Shown here one piece after another: positions 40,242 to 48,004 of a DNA stretch of 64,000 nt (position 1 is its first letter; each line of letters begins with the position of its first letter). The stretch lies in the NCBI GenBank assembly GCA_965249205.1, contig CBDFLL010000004.1, positions 558,001 to 622,000 on the forward strand, written 5' to 3'. The position numbers and the translations under genes were made by a program. Source of the DNA: JAQBVV01 sp965249205 (lineage in GTDB: Bacteria > Acidobacteriota > Vicinamibacteria > Vicinamibacterales > UBA2999). The notes below the pieces were generated by a model. The model was not told the DNA's origin. It did no database searches and saw only the letters and a program-made list of their open reading frames with translations.

Positions 40242-41096
40242 ATGACCAAGACCGAGGAACAGCTTCGCGCTGAGATCGTAGAAGCCGGGCGCCGGCTGTA
40301 TGCCCGTGAGTTCGTTGCGTCGAACGACGGCAACATCAGCGCTCGTCTCGACGACCGTCGTCTGATCACCACGCCGAAGAGCGTGAGCAAGGGCTTCATG
40401 ACCCCGGACATGATGGTGATTGTCGACTACGAGGGTCACAAGCTGGCCGGGGAGCGCGATCCATCGACCGAGTTGCCGATGCACCTCGAGATTTATCGCA
40501 ATCGCCCAGACGCCAACGCCGTCGTGCATGCACACCCACCGCATGCAACGGGTTTCGCCGTCGCCGGAATCCCGCTCACCCGAGCCGTGCTTGCTGAGGT
40601 TGTGACCACGCTCGGGAGCATACCGATTGCGGCCTACGGCACCCCGTCGACGAGCGAGCTTCCTGAGGCCGTGCGCAAGTACATCAAAGCCCACGACGGC
40701 ATGTTGCTCGCCAACCACGGCGCGGTCACGTGCGGCGGCGATGTGCTGAGCGCCTATTACAAGATGGAGACCATCGAGCACTTCGCAAGAATAAGCTTGG
40801 TGGCGCGGCAGCTTGGCGGCGAATACTTGATTTCGAGAGAAGAGGTGATACGGCTGCAGGGTCTTCGGGGCTTCTACGGCATTCCCGCTCCCGCGCCTCT
40901 CTGCGCCGACCCATCCGAGGTCGATGGCGAGCAGGTCGTGTGCCAGGAGCTAGAGGCGCCGGAATCATCCGCTAGACGCCTGGTGCCGGCCGCATCTGTA
41001 GCGCTCCAGCAGGCGAGCAGGGATGGAGAAATTCGGCTAACATACGCCGAACTGACGGCGCTCATCACGGATGCTGTTAGGACGCTGAAAGATTAG
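40242..41096 (+). CDS. Class II aldolase with C-terminal encapsulation-peptide-like tail
   Basis: A zinc-dependent aldolase of the L-fuculose-phosphate / ribulose-phosphate epimerase family. It cleaves sugar phosphates to dihydroxyacetone phosphate and an aldehyde. The catalytic Glu is E77 in STELPMHLEIY and the zinc ligands are H96, H98 (VVHAHPPH) and H180 (ETIEHFA). The fold ends near residue 220. A Pro/Ala/Ser-rich linker then leads to IRLTYAELTALITDAVRTLK at 264-283, an amphipathic helix typical of cargo targeting to microcompartments. Family members without such a tail are about 215-230 residues; this one has 284. The shell genes follow in the same direction. Confidence 0.88.
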   Translation: MTKTEEQLRAEIVEAGRRLYAREFVASNDGNISARLDDRRLITTPKSVSKGFMTPDMMVIVDYEGHKLAGERDPSTELPMHLEIYRNRPDANAVVHAHPPHATGFAVAGIPLTRAVLAEVVTTLGSIPIAAYGTPSTSELPEAVRKYIKAHDGMLLANHGAVTCGGDVLSAYYKMETIEHFARISLVARQLGGEYLISREEVIRLQGLRGFYGIPAPAPLCADPSEVDGEQVVCQELEAPESSARRLVPAASVALQQASRDGEIRLTYAELTALITDAVRTLKD

Positions 41097-41152
41097 TTCG
41101 TCGTGCACCAGCGGCGGACCACGCATCAGCCACTGAGATCCGGAGGCACTGA

Positions 41153-41446
41153 ATGGGAGAGGCGTTGGGAATGGTCGAAACCAAGGGGCTGGTCGCCATG
41201 ATCGAGGCGGCTGACGCCATGGTCAAGGCGGCGAACGTCACTCTGGTCGGTTGGGAAAAAATCGGCGCCGGCTACGTGACCGCTATTGTCCGGGGCGACG
41301 TCGCGGCCGTCAAGGCGGCGACCGACGCCGGCGCAGCCGCAGCGCGCCGTGTGGGCGAGCTCGTGTCGGTGCACGTGATCCCGCGTCCGCACGCAAACCT
41401 TGAGGACGCCCTACCCATCGGGAAGGCTGGATCAGGCAAGTCGTAG
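41153..41446 (+). CDS. BMC-domain hexameric shell protein
   Basis: A single-domain BMC protein of 97 residues, the hexagonal tile of microcompartment facets. It starts GEALGMVETKGLVAMIEAAD, as PduA/EutM/CcmK do. The pore loop falls at KIGAGYVTAIVRGDV, and the conserved HVIPRPH ends the domain. A short Gly/Lys/Ser tail follows. It is the only BMC-H gene in the window; larger shells usually have several. Confidence 0.95.
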   Translation: MGEALGMVETKGLVAMIEAADAMVKAANVTLVGWEKIGAGYVTAIVRGDVAAVKAATDAGAAAARRVGELVSVHVIPRPHANLEDALPIGKAGSGKS

Positions 41447-41461
41447 CAGGTATCTGTCCCG

Positions 41462-41737
41462 ATGATTCTCGCCCGCATCGTCGGGACCGTTGTTGCCACC
41501 CGGAAAGACCAGCGCCTTGTCGGTCACAAGCTGCTGGTAGCGCGTCCGATGGACCCGCAGCGCAAATCAGAAGGCGCCTATCTTGTCGCCGTGGACACCG
41601 TGGACGCGGGTGTAGGCGAGAGCGTCCTGATCGTCAGCGGGAGCTCTGCCAGGATGGCGGCCGGCCTGAAAGACTGTCCGGTCGACGCGGCGGTCGTCGG
41701 CATCGTGGATACGATAGACCTTCCGGCAGGGGACTAA
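41462..41737 (+). CDS. EutN/CcmL-type pentameric shell protein 1
   Basis: A 91-residue vertex protein. MILARIVGTVVATRKDQRLVG and the later AVDTVDAGVGESVLIVSGSSAR are the family core, written here as two parts of one domain. The closing VDAAVVGIVDTID is also typical. It begins 15 bases after the BMC-H stop. Its residues differ enough from the two following copies that it is not a recent duplicate. Confidence 0.93.
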   Translation: MILARIVGTVVATRKDQRLVGHKLLVARPMDPQRKSEGAYLVAVDTVDAGVGESVLIVSGSSARMAAGLKDCPVDAAVVGIVDTIDLPAGD

Positions 41738-41741
41738 CCGG

Positions 41742-42007
41742 GTGCAACTCGCCCGGGTTATCGGCGACGTCGTCGCCACACTCAAAGACGAAAATCTGTC
41801 GGGAATGAAGCTGCTCGTACTGCAGCCGCTGGGGGCCGACGGCTCGGCGTCTGGCCGGACGCTCGTGGCGGTGGACGCCGTGGGCGCCGGCGTTGGAGAA
41901 ACCGTGTTTTTCGTGCGCGGAAAGGAAGCGAGCCTACCGTTTTATCCGAGGTGGGTTCCGACCGACGCCGGAGTGGTCGGCATCGTGGATCACTGGGATC
42001 TGGCCTG

Positions 42008-42008
<1 letters not shown>
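41742..42008 (+). CDS. EutN/CcmL-type pentameric shell protein 2
   Basis: An 88-residue vertex protein starting with GTG (QLARVIGDVVATLKDENLSG). VAVDAVGAGVGETVFFV and GVVGIVDHWDLA are the conserved parts. A longer loop (KEASLPFYPRWVPTD) precedes the C-terminal strand. The TGA overlaps the ATG of the third copy, so translation is probably coupled. Confidence 0.93.
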
Positions 42009-42276
<268 letters not shown>

Positions 42277-42280
<4 letters not shown>

Positions 42281-42486
42281 ACGAGCAGGAGCTTCGCGTG
42301 CTCGTGCGCCGAGCGATCGCCGAACACGAAGGGTGTGCCGGCTGAACGCTCCGATCAACCACGGCTGGTGGCAGTCGAGCAGTGCCACCCGAGCCATGGA
42401 AGGTGGGAGCTCCCGTCTGGCGCCGAGACGGACGGTCCCTGCCTGATCGAACCAGCCGTGATGTGTGATCACTGTGGCTACTGTCG
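42277..42486 (+). pseudogene. 5' fragment of a microcompartment-associated gene, frameshifted and cut by IS30
   Basis: The ATG at 42277 overlaps the stop of the third pentamer gene and encodes MNEQELRVLVRRAIAEHEG before a TGA at 42343. This is an amphipathic helix of the type found at the N-terminus of encapsulated enzymes. The frame one base later is open through this stretch and continues with AERSDQPRLVAVEQCHPSH and DGPCLIEPAVMCDHCGYC. One extra base near the GGG at 42329-42331 would explain the break. The coding sequence then meets the IS30 element. I do not recognise the cysteine-rich part; it may belong to a cargo enzyme or a small accessory protein. Confidence 0.5.
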
Positions 42487-43712
42487 GCGGTCTCATCTGG
42501 TCATCGCAACAGTTCGGCCAGTTTTTCGGCTGGTTTCATCCAGCCGAGGGTTTGTCGAGGCCGGTCGTTGAGCGTGTGCGCTACTCGATCAAGATGCCGT
42601 TGAGTATGCGCTGATAAGTCACTGCCTCGTGGAAAATACTGGCGGAGCAACCCGTTGGTATTTTCGTTGCTGCCGCGTTGCCAGGGACTGGACGGATCGC
42701 AGAAGTAGACCTGCACGCCGGTGGCAATGCTGAACTGCAGGTGCCCGGCCAACTCCTTGCCACGATCCCACGTCAAGGACCGCACAAGATGCCGCGGTAG
42801 CGTACGAATTTTCTTGGCGAGGAGTCCACACACATGCTGACTGGTCTTGTCGCGGCCGATGGCCAGGAGCATCACATAGCGGGTCTGGCGCTCCACCAGC
42901 GTCGCAATCGCGGATTGTCCTCGTGCCCCCAGCATGAGGTCGCCTTCCCAATGACCGGGGACGGCGCGATCGGCAATCTCGGCCGGTCGGTCGGCGATGA
43001 GGACCATGTCTCTGATGTAGCCCCCGGGATCTTTGCGACCATGCGGGCGGCGGCGGGTGCGCCCCGAACGTAGACACGCGGTGAGTTCTTTGCGCAGTGC
43101 CCCCCTGGACTGCACAAAGAGCGACCGATAGATGGTCTCGTGGGACACGTGCATCTCGGGATTGCGTGGGTGCTCCACCCGCAGTCTCGCACTGATCTGT
43201 TGAGGAGACCACCACGTGTGTAACATCGATTCCACCTGGGCGCGGAGCCCTGGACAACGTCGAAACTTCGTGACTTTCGGCCGCCGCCCTTTCCGGTATG
43301 CGGCCTCGTCGGCGCGACAGGCCCGATATCGGCCTCGTCCGCCGTTGCGATTGACCTCGCGAGACACGCTGGAGGCGGCTCGTCCAAGACTGCGCGCAAT
43401 CGCCCGATACGACGCACCACCCCGTAGCCCCCGCGACACCTCTTCCCGCTCAGCCAACGCCAGTTGCCGCGCAGACCGACTGGCCGGCCGTGCCAGCATC
43501 CCGCCAACGGCATTCAACACGCGTTGAACCGTTTTCGTCGAACAGCGGACGACGGCCGCGGCCGTCTCGAAACTATGTCCTTCGTTGATGAGCCGGCGCA
43601 CAGCCAGCCGTTCTTCTCGAGTCAGCCGGACACCCCGGATACGTTTCACTGCCACCGCAACACCTCCGTGTTCAAGTGTCCCTGGTGTTGCGTTCACCGT
43701 GAGAGAGCAAGC
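42487..43712 (-). mobile_element. IS30-family insertion sequence (ends approximate)
   Basis: An element of about 1.2 kb with one transposase gene on the minus strand. Near the ends, GGTCATCGCAACA (42499-42511) and the complement of TGTTGCGTTCACC (43685-43697) match at most positions, as expected for IS30-type inverted repeats. The similarity extends weakly outward. CTGTCG occurs just outside both proposed ends (42480-42485 and 43714-43719) and could be a target duplication, but I cannot fix the ends exactly. Confidence 0.75.
42501..43655 (-). CDS. IS30-family transposase
   Basis: A DDE transposase of about 384 residues. The N-terminal part has helix-turn-helix segments (LTREERLAVRRLINEGHSF and a second repeat SYRAIARSLGRAASSVSREV). 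The catalytic core includes GHWEGDLMLG, LTWDRGKELAGH and SPWQRGSNENTNGLLRQYFP, the last being a hallmark of IS30. The GTG at 43655 has GGAGG seven bases upstream; an earlier GTG at 43697 would overlap the inverted repeat. The frame is intact, so the element may be active. Confidence 0.93.
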   Translation of the reverse strand: MAVKRIRGVRLTREERLAVRRLINEGHSFETAAAVVRCSTKTVQRVLNAVGGMLARPASRSARQLALAEREEVSRGLRGGASYRAIARSLGRAASSVSREVNRNGGRGRYRACRADEAAYRKGRRPKVTKFRRCPGLRAQVESMLHTWWSPQQISARLRVEHPRNPEMHVSHETIYRSLFVQSRGALRKELTACLRSGRTRRRPHGRKDPGGYIRDMVLIADRPAEIADRAVPGHWEGDLMLGARGQSAIATLVERQTRYVMLLAIGRDKTSQHVCGLLAKKIRTLPRHLVRSLTWDRGKELAGHLQFSIATGVQVYFCDPSSPWQRGSNENTNGLLRQYFPRGSDLSAHTQRHLDRVAHTLNDRPRQTLGWMKPAEKLAELLR

Positions 43713-43730
43713 TCTGTCGTACGGACACTA

Positions 43731-43874
43731 AAGCGCTTTTCATGACCGTGTGGCGTTCGAGTAGCCGCAATGCCGAAAGGGTTCCGGCATTCGGCGGGAC
43801 CGACGCGTCGCAGTGGCGCGTGCAGAAGTAACATGGCTCGTCCAGTCAGTACAAGGGCTATTTGAAAAGCGCTC
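43731..43874. mobile_element. MITE family A, copy 2 (144 bp, TA-flanked)
   Basis: A second copy of the 144-bp element described at 6156-6299. It has the same ends, AAGCGCTTTTCA and TGAAAAGCGCTC, and the same TA on each side (43729-43730 and 43875-43876). Inside, AATGCCG and CGGCATT form a hairpin better preserved than in copy 1. It lies between the IS30 end and the dehydrogenase gene, about 20 bases beyond the proposed IS end. Confidence 0.8.
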
Positions 43875-43893
43875 TAAGCGTGGCAGTCAAACG

Positions 43894-44820
43894 GTGAAGC
43901 TCCCGGTCCTGGTCACTCGCGCGTTGCCCTCCTCGGTCATGCAACGCCTTGAGGCGGCATGCGACGTGGATCGGGCTGAGAGCGATCGCGTCCTGGCGCA
44001 CGACGAGCTCGTCGCACGGATCCGTGGCAAGCAGGCGCTGCTGTCGATGGTCACCGATGTTGTCGACCGGTCCCTGATCGAGGCTGGCACATCCCTACGC
44101 ATCATTGCCAATGCCGCTGTCGGCTTCAACAACGTCGACGTGGTCGCAGCCGGCGAGCGAGGGATCGTCGTGACCAATACGCCGGATGTGCTGACCGACG
44201 CGACGGCCGATTTCACGCTCGCGCTGATCCTGGCGATCACCCGCCGCCTGGGAGAGGGTGAACGCCTGATTCGCCGCGCCGGGTGGCAGGGATGGGCGTT
44301 TGATCAGCTACTCGGCATGCAGCTTCGCGGCCGACAGCTCGGCATTGTCGGATTCGGGCGGATCGGAAAGGCCGTGGCCACACGAGCCGCGGCTTTTGGC
44401 ATGACCGTGGCGCACGCATCCCGGTCGGGAGACGGCATGCCGCTGGACCGACTCCTTGCGACATCGGACATCGTCTCGCTGCATGTGCCGCTGACGCCCC
44501 AGACACACCACCTGATTGGACAGGCCGAGCTTGCGCGCATGAAGCGGTCAGCCTATCTCGTCAACACGACCAGAGGACCTGTGGTAGACGAAGCGGCGCT
44601 GGCCTGGGCGCTGCGCAGCCGATTGATCGCAGGTGCGGCGCTCGATGTCTACGAGCGCGAGCCAGCGGTACACCCTGAGCTGCTCACGCTTGAGAATGTC
44701 GTGCTGGCTCCCCATCTTGGCAGTGCCACGACGGACACGCGGACAGCGATGGCGGACCTTGCGGCGAGCAACGTCATCGCCGTACTCGGTGGCGATCCAC
44801 CATTGACGCCGATCCCCTGA
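43894..44820 (+). CDS. D-2-hydroxyacid dehydrogenase (glyoxylate/hydroxypyruvate reductase-like)
   Basis: An NAD(P)-dependent 2-hydroxyacid dehydrogenase of 308 residues. The Rossmann glycine motif is GRQLGIVGFGRIGKAVA, and the catalytic Arg, Glu and His lie in NTTRGPVVDE, LDVYEREP and APHLGSAT. NTPDVLTDATADFTLALIL is typical of the GyaR/GhrB branch. GTG at 43894 is chosen because an earlier GTG (43813) lies inside the MITE. It could reduce glyoxylate, hydroxypyruvate or lactaldehyde-derived acids. I see no targeting helix at either end, so a link to the microcompartment is only positional. Confidence 0.9.
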   Translation: MKLPVLVTRALPSSVMQRLEAACDVDRAESDRVLAHDELVARIRGKQALLSMVTDVVDRSLIEAGTSLRIIANAAVGFNNVDVVAAGERGIVVTNTPDVLTDATADFTLALILAITRRLGEGERLIRRAGWQGWAFDQLLGMQLRGRQLGIVGFGRIGKAVATRAAAFGMTVAHASRSGDGMPLDRLLATSDIVSLHVPLTPQTHHLIGQAELARMKRSAYLVNTTRGPVVDEAALAWALRSRLIAGAALDVYEREPAVHPELLTLENVVLAPHLGSATTDTRTAMADLAASNVIAVLGGDPPLTPIP

Positions 44821-44841
44821 CAATTCCGCCGCGGCGCAATA

Positions 44842-44983
44842 GCGCGTATTTCACTTGGACCTCGCACTCAGTCGTGGTACTCCTGCGGGTGGTGAGAGGA
44901 CTGATGGCTGCGTACGCCCTGGATCGACGGAGAGGGGTACTACTTGCGGTTACTCGGGAGCTACGCGCTCACGAAACCAGCGC
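44842..44983. mobile_element. MITE family B, copy 1 (142 bp, TA-flanked)
   Basis: A segment related to 47825-47965. Shared blocks include GTACTCCTGCGGG, GGATCGACGG, TTGCGGTTACTCGG and GAGCTACGCGC. It is flanked by TA (44840-44841 and 44984-44985). Its terminal repeats (GCGCGTATTTCA / CGAAACCAGCGC) have decayed more than those of copy 2. It ends three bases before the nth ATG, so it must carry or replace any upstream nth signals. Confidence 0.7.
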
Positions 44984-44986
44984 TAG

Positions 44987-45754
44987 ATGACACCGGTCCA
45001 TCGCAAGCCGTCACCGCGCAGGCCGTTACCTGGAAAGCCGGCGCCCCGCAAGGTGGAGCGTGTCATGCGGGCGCTGTCCCAGGCGATCACCGGTCTTGAG
45101 CTTCCGGCCGTCGAGAAAATATCCGACGAGCAGGCGGAGGATCCGTTCCAGATTCTGATCGCGACCGCGCTGTCGGCACGCACTCAGGATGCGACGACCC
45201 ACGCGGCCTCGACGCGGCTCTTCAAGGTCGCCCGGACGCCAAGGGCGATGGGCTCGTTGCCGGTGAAGGACATCGAGCGGCTGATCTATCCGGTGAGCTT
45301 CTATCGTCACAAAGCTCGATATGTGAAAGCGTGCTGCGAGATGCTCGTGACCCGCTGGCATGGCAAGGTACCGTCCTCGATGAGCGATCTCGTCATGCTG
45401 CCTGGTGTCGGCCGAAAGACGGCGAATCTCGTGATGATTCTCGGCTTTCGGAGCCTCCAGAACATCTGCGTCGACACGCACGTTCACCGGATCTCCAACC
45501 GGCTTGGATGGGTGAAAACCTCGTTGCCAGACGAGACGGAACAGGCGCTGTACGGCGCCATTGCCCGGCGGTGGTGGCCGTATATCAATTTGTATCTCGT
45601 CACGTGGGGGCAGAATGTGTGCCGGCCGGTGCATCCGCGATGCGGGGATTGCGCCATTCGAGGGGAATGCCCAAGAATTGGGGTTCAGAAGAGGCAGAGG
45701 GTGAGCAAGGCCCAGACGGTTCCGCGAAAGCGAACTCAACGGAGGACAGCATGA
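44987..45754 (+). CDS. nth: Endonuclease III
   Basis: A bifunctional glycosylase/AP lyase that removes oxidised pyrimidines. It is 255 residues with a basic N-terminal extension. The helix-hairpin-helix LPGVGRKTANLVM holds the catalytic Lys, and the aspartate is in VDTHVHRISNRLGW. The iron-sulphur site is CRPVHPRCGDCAIRGEC (CX6CX2CX5C). The basic C-terminal tail is unusual but short. A MITE ends just before the start codon. The TGA overlaps the ATG of the next gene. Confidence 0.96.
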   Translation: MTPVHRKPSPRRPLPGKPAPRKVERVMRALSQAITGLELPAVEKISDEQAEDPFQILIATALSARTQDATTHAASTRLFKVARTPRAMGSLPVKDIERLIYPVSFYRHKARYVKACCEMLVTRWHGKVPSSMSDLVMLPGVGRKTANLVMILGFRSLQNICVDTHVHRISNRLGWVKTSLPDETEQALYGAIARRWWPYINLYLVTWGQNVCRPVHPRCGDCAIRGECPRIGVQKRQRVSKAQTVPRKRTQRRTA

Positions 45755-46437
45755 AGCGAATGGTTGCAAGAAATGATGTGGCTGCGAGTGTGATTCGAGT
45801 TGTCCCCCTCGCCATGCTGACGCTCACGCTGGTCGGCTGTTCGCCAAGCCCCCCGGAGGCACCAGCTGAGGAGACGGTGGCCGCCGAACCCGCTAGTGGC
45901 GCTCCCGCCGCCGCGGTACCGGGGGGCGAACCAGCGGTGGCCGAGGACTCGGCGGAGGCCGCGGCGACGGAAAGCAGCGGACCGCCCATTCTTATCGTCG
46001 AGACGGCGAAGGGCACGATCGAGATCGAGACCTATCCAGACGAGGCGCCGAAGTCCGTCGAGCACATCGTCGCGCTGGTCAACAGGCGGTTCTACAACGG
46101 GCTGCGCATCCAGCGGGTGGAACCCGGATTTGTCGTGCAGTTTGGCGATCCTCAAACGCGCGACATGACCCGTCGCGCCACGTGGGGTTCGGGGGGCAGT
46201 GGCAACCCGATTGGCGTGTCCGAAGTGAGTCCCACGCACACGCACCGGCTCGGCTCCGTCGCCCTCGCCCATCCCGGCGATCCGACCAGGGCGGACAGCC
46301 AGATGTACATCTCATTTGGGCCGCAACCGGCGTTGGATGCCGATTTCACCGTGTTCGGCCAAGTCATTTCCGGGATAGATGTCGCGAGGACGCTCGAGGT
46401 CAACGACGTCATCAGGAGAGTGACCGTGCAACCGTGA
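45751..46437 (+). CDS. Lipoprotein cyclophilin-type peptidyl-prolyl isomerase
   Basis: A 228-residue protein exported as a lipoprotein. The signal VVPLAMLTLTLVGCSP contains a lipobox with Cys near residue 30, followed by an Ala/Glu/Pro-rich linker to about residue 80. The cyclophilin domain has TAKGTIEIETYPDEAPKSVE, GFVVQFGDP, a substituted MYISFGPQPALDADFTVFG and a C-terminal GIDVARTL. It should act in the periplasm. The canonical GGFRG-type catalytic Arg region is altered, so activity is uncertain. GGAGGA precedes the ATG, which overlaps the nth stop. Confidence 0.88.
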   Translation: MKRMVARNDVAASVIRVVPLAMLTLTLVGCSPSPPEAPAEETVAAEPASGAPAAAVPGGEPAVAEDSAEAAATESSGPPILIVETAKGTIEIETYPDEAPKSVEHIVALVNRRFYNGLRIQRVEPGFVVQFGDPQTRDMTRRATWGSGGSGNPIGVSEVSPTHTHRLGSVALAHPGDPTRADSQMYISFGPQPALDADFTVFGQVISGIDVARTLEVNDVIRRVTVQP

Positions 46438-46479
46438 CCGCCACACGCGGTAACGCCCGGTGCTCGCGGACATAGGCAT

Positions 46480-47121
46480 TTGCTGACGATCAACGAGATC
46501 TTCTATTCCATTCAGGGCGAATCAACGTTTGCCGGCCGGCCGTGCGTGTTCGTGCGTCTCTCGGCGTGTGACCTTCGTTGCTCGTGGTGCGACACCGAGT
46601 ACGCGTTTCACGAGGGGCGCAAGCGGTCAGTGGACGACGTGCTCGCCGAAGTGGATCGTCTGAACTGCCCGCTGGTCGAGGTGACCGGTGGCGAGCCGTT
46701 GATGCAGGACGAGGTGTACCCACTTATGCGGTCGCTGCTGGATCGGGGCCGAACCGTGCTGCTTGAGACGGGGGGGCACCGCAGCACTGCTGATGTGCCG
46801 GCGCCCGTGGTCACGATTCTCGACGTGAAGTGCCCCGGCAGCGGAGAGGCGCACCGCACGGAGTGGGCCAATCTTGAGCGACTTCGGCCCCATGACGAAG
46901 CGAAGTTCGTCGTGAAGGATCGCGAGGATTACGAGTACGCGTGCAGCGTGATCAGCCAATATGATCTGGGCGCGCGCGCCGCCGCGGTGCACCTGTCACC
47001 GGTGCACGATGTCATGGACCTGCGACGTCTCTCGGAGTGGGTGCTTGCGGATCGATTGGACGCGCGTGTCCAGGTGCAGTTGCACAAGTACATCTGGGAT
47101 CCCCTCACGCGCGGCGTCTGA
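46480..47121 (+). CDS. queE: 7-carboxy-7-deazaguanine synthase
   Basis: A radical-SAM enzyme that contracts carboxy-tetrahydropterin to CDG in queuosine synthesis. It is 213 residues and starts with TTG (INEIFYSIQGESTFAGRPCV). The cluster motif is CDLRCSWC (CX3CX2C) and the typical VTGGEPLMQ follows. The C-terminal QLHKYIWDPLTRGV is also characteristic. queC follows 29 bases later, forming a two-gene queuosine unit. Confidence 0.95.
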   Translation: MLTINEIFYSIQGESTFAGRPCVFVRLSACDLRCSWCDTEYAFHEGRKRSVDDVLAEVDRLNCPLVEVTGGEPLMQDEVYPLMRSLLDRGRTVLLETGGHRSTADVPAPVVTILDVKCPGSGEAHRTEWANLERLRPHDEAKFVVKDREDYEYACSVISQYDLGARAAAVHLSPVHDVMDLRRLSEWVLADRLDARVQVQLHKYIWDPLTRGV

Positions 47122-47150
47122 CAACAGGCGCGCAACGATCGAACCAACAG

Positions 47151-47825
47151 ATGTCTGAGGCGGTTGTGCTGTTAAGCGGAGGGTTGGATTCCTATACGGC
47201 TGCGGCCATGGCTCACGCGGACGGCTACCGGCTCTTCGCGCTGACGATTCGTTATGGGCAGCGTCACGCGCAGGAGCTGGCTTCGGCTCGCGCCGTAGCT
47301 GCCGCACTTGGCGTGGAACGGCACGTCGAATTCGACGCCGACCTGTCGCTGTTCGGCGGGTCGTCACTGACTACCGACCGCCCTGTCCCGAAAGACCGTG
47401 TGCTCGATGGTGGCGGCATTCCCTCAACCTATGTGCCGGCACGGAATACCGTGTTCCTGGCGCTGGCGTTGGCGTGGGCTGAGACGCTTAGGGTTCGTGA
47501 CATTTTCATCGGCGTGAATGCGCTGGACTATTCTGGGTATCCCGATTGCCGACCGGAGTTCATCGCGGCCTTTGAGCAACTCGCGGCGCTTGCGACGGCT
47601 GAGGGAGTCGGCGGCGCCAGCATTCGCATTCATGCTCCCCTCCAGCACCTGACGAAGGCCGAGATCATTGAGAGGGGGCTCACGCTCGGACTTGATTACG
47701 GGCTGACGCACAGTTGCTACGACCCCGATGCAGGCGGACACCCCTGCGGTCGTTGTGACAGCTGCGCGCTTCGGGCGGCTGGATTCGCACAGATGGGCTT
47801 AGCCGATCCGTTGTTGGGCCGATAG
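47151..47825 (+). CDS. queC: 7-cyano-7-deazaguanine synthase
   Basis: Converts CDG to preQ0 with ATP and ammonia. The ATG at 47151 gives 224 residues. The PP-loop is LLSGGLDSYTA. ALTIRYGQRHAQE and GVNALDYSGYPDCRPEF are diagnostic. The zinc cysteines are in the C-terminal HSCYDPDAGGHPCGRCDSC. The TAG stop is formed by the left TA of a MITE plus its first base. Confidence 0.96.
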   Translation: MSEAVVLLSGGLDSYTAAAMAHADGYRLFALTIRYGQRHAQELASARAVAAALGVERHVEFDADLSLFGGSSLTTDRPVPKDRVLDGGGIPSTYVPARNTVFLALALAWAETLRVRDIFIGVNALDYSGYPDCRPEFIAAFEQLAALATAEGVGGASIRIHAPLQHLTKAEIIERGLTLGLDYGLTHSCYDPDAGGHPCGRCDSCALRAAGFAQMGLADPLLGR

Positions 47826-47965
47826 CGCGGATTTCACGTGTACCTAGGACTCGGTCGTAGTACTCCTGCGGGCAGGAAGCGGCTGAATAGGTGCCTACTC
47901 CTTGGATCGACGGGCGCGGGTACTGGTTGCGGTTACTCGGAGCTACGCGCCCATGAAATCCGCGA
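47825..47965. mobile_element. MITE family B, copy 2 (141 bp, TA-flanked)
   Basis: A 141-bp element with terminal inverted repeats GCGCGGATTTCA and TGAAATCCGCGA, pairing at 10 of 12 positions or better. It is flanked by TA (47823-47824 and 47966-47967). It shares long blocks with 44842-44983. It has no coding capacity and no sequence similarity to family A apart from the short ends with TTTCA. It lies between queC and the convergent dacB. Confidence 0.78.
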
Positions 47966-48004
47966 TAGACGACATCGATTCAGGCTGACGTCAGGCGTCC
48001 GACG

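Noticed and set aside
43813..43893. An earlier GTG start for the D-2-hydroxyacid dehydrogenase
   Set aside because: It lies inside MITE family A copy 2, and the extra 27 residues have no similarity to the family; the GTG at 43894 gives the normal N-terminus.
43894..44820. The D-2-hydroxyacid dehydrogenase as a definite microcompartment cargo
   Set aside because: Neither end has an amphipathic targeting helix, and two mobile elements separate it from the shell genes. I keep only the positional link.
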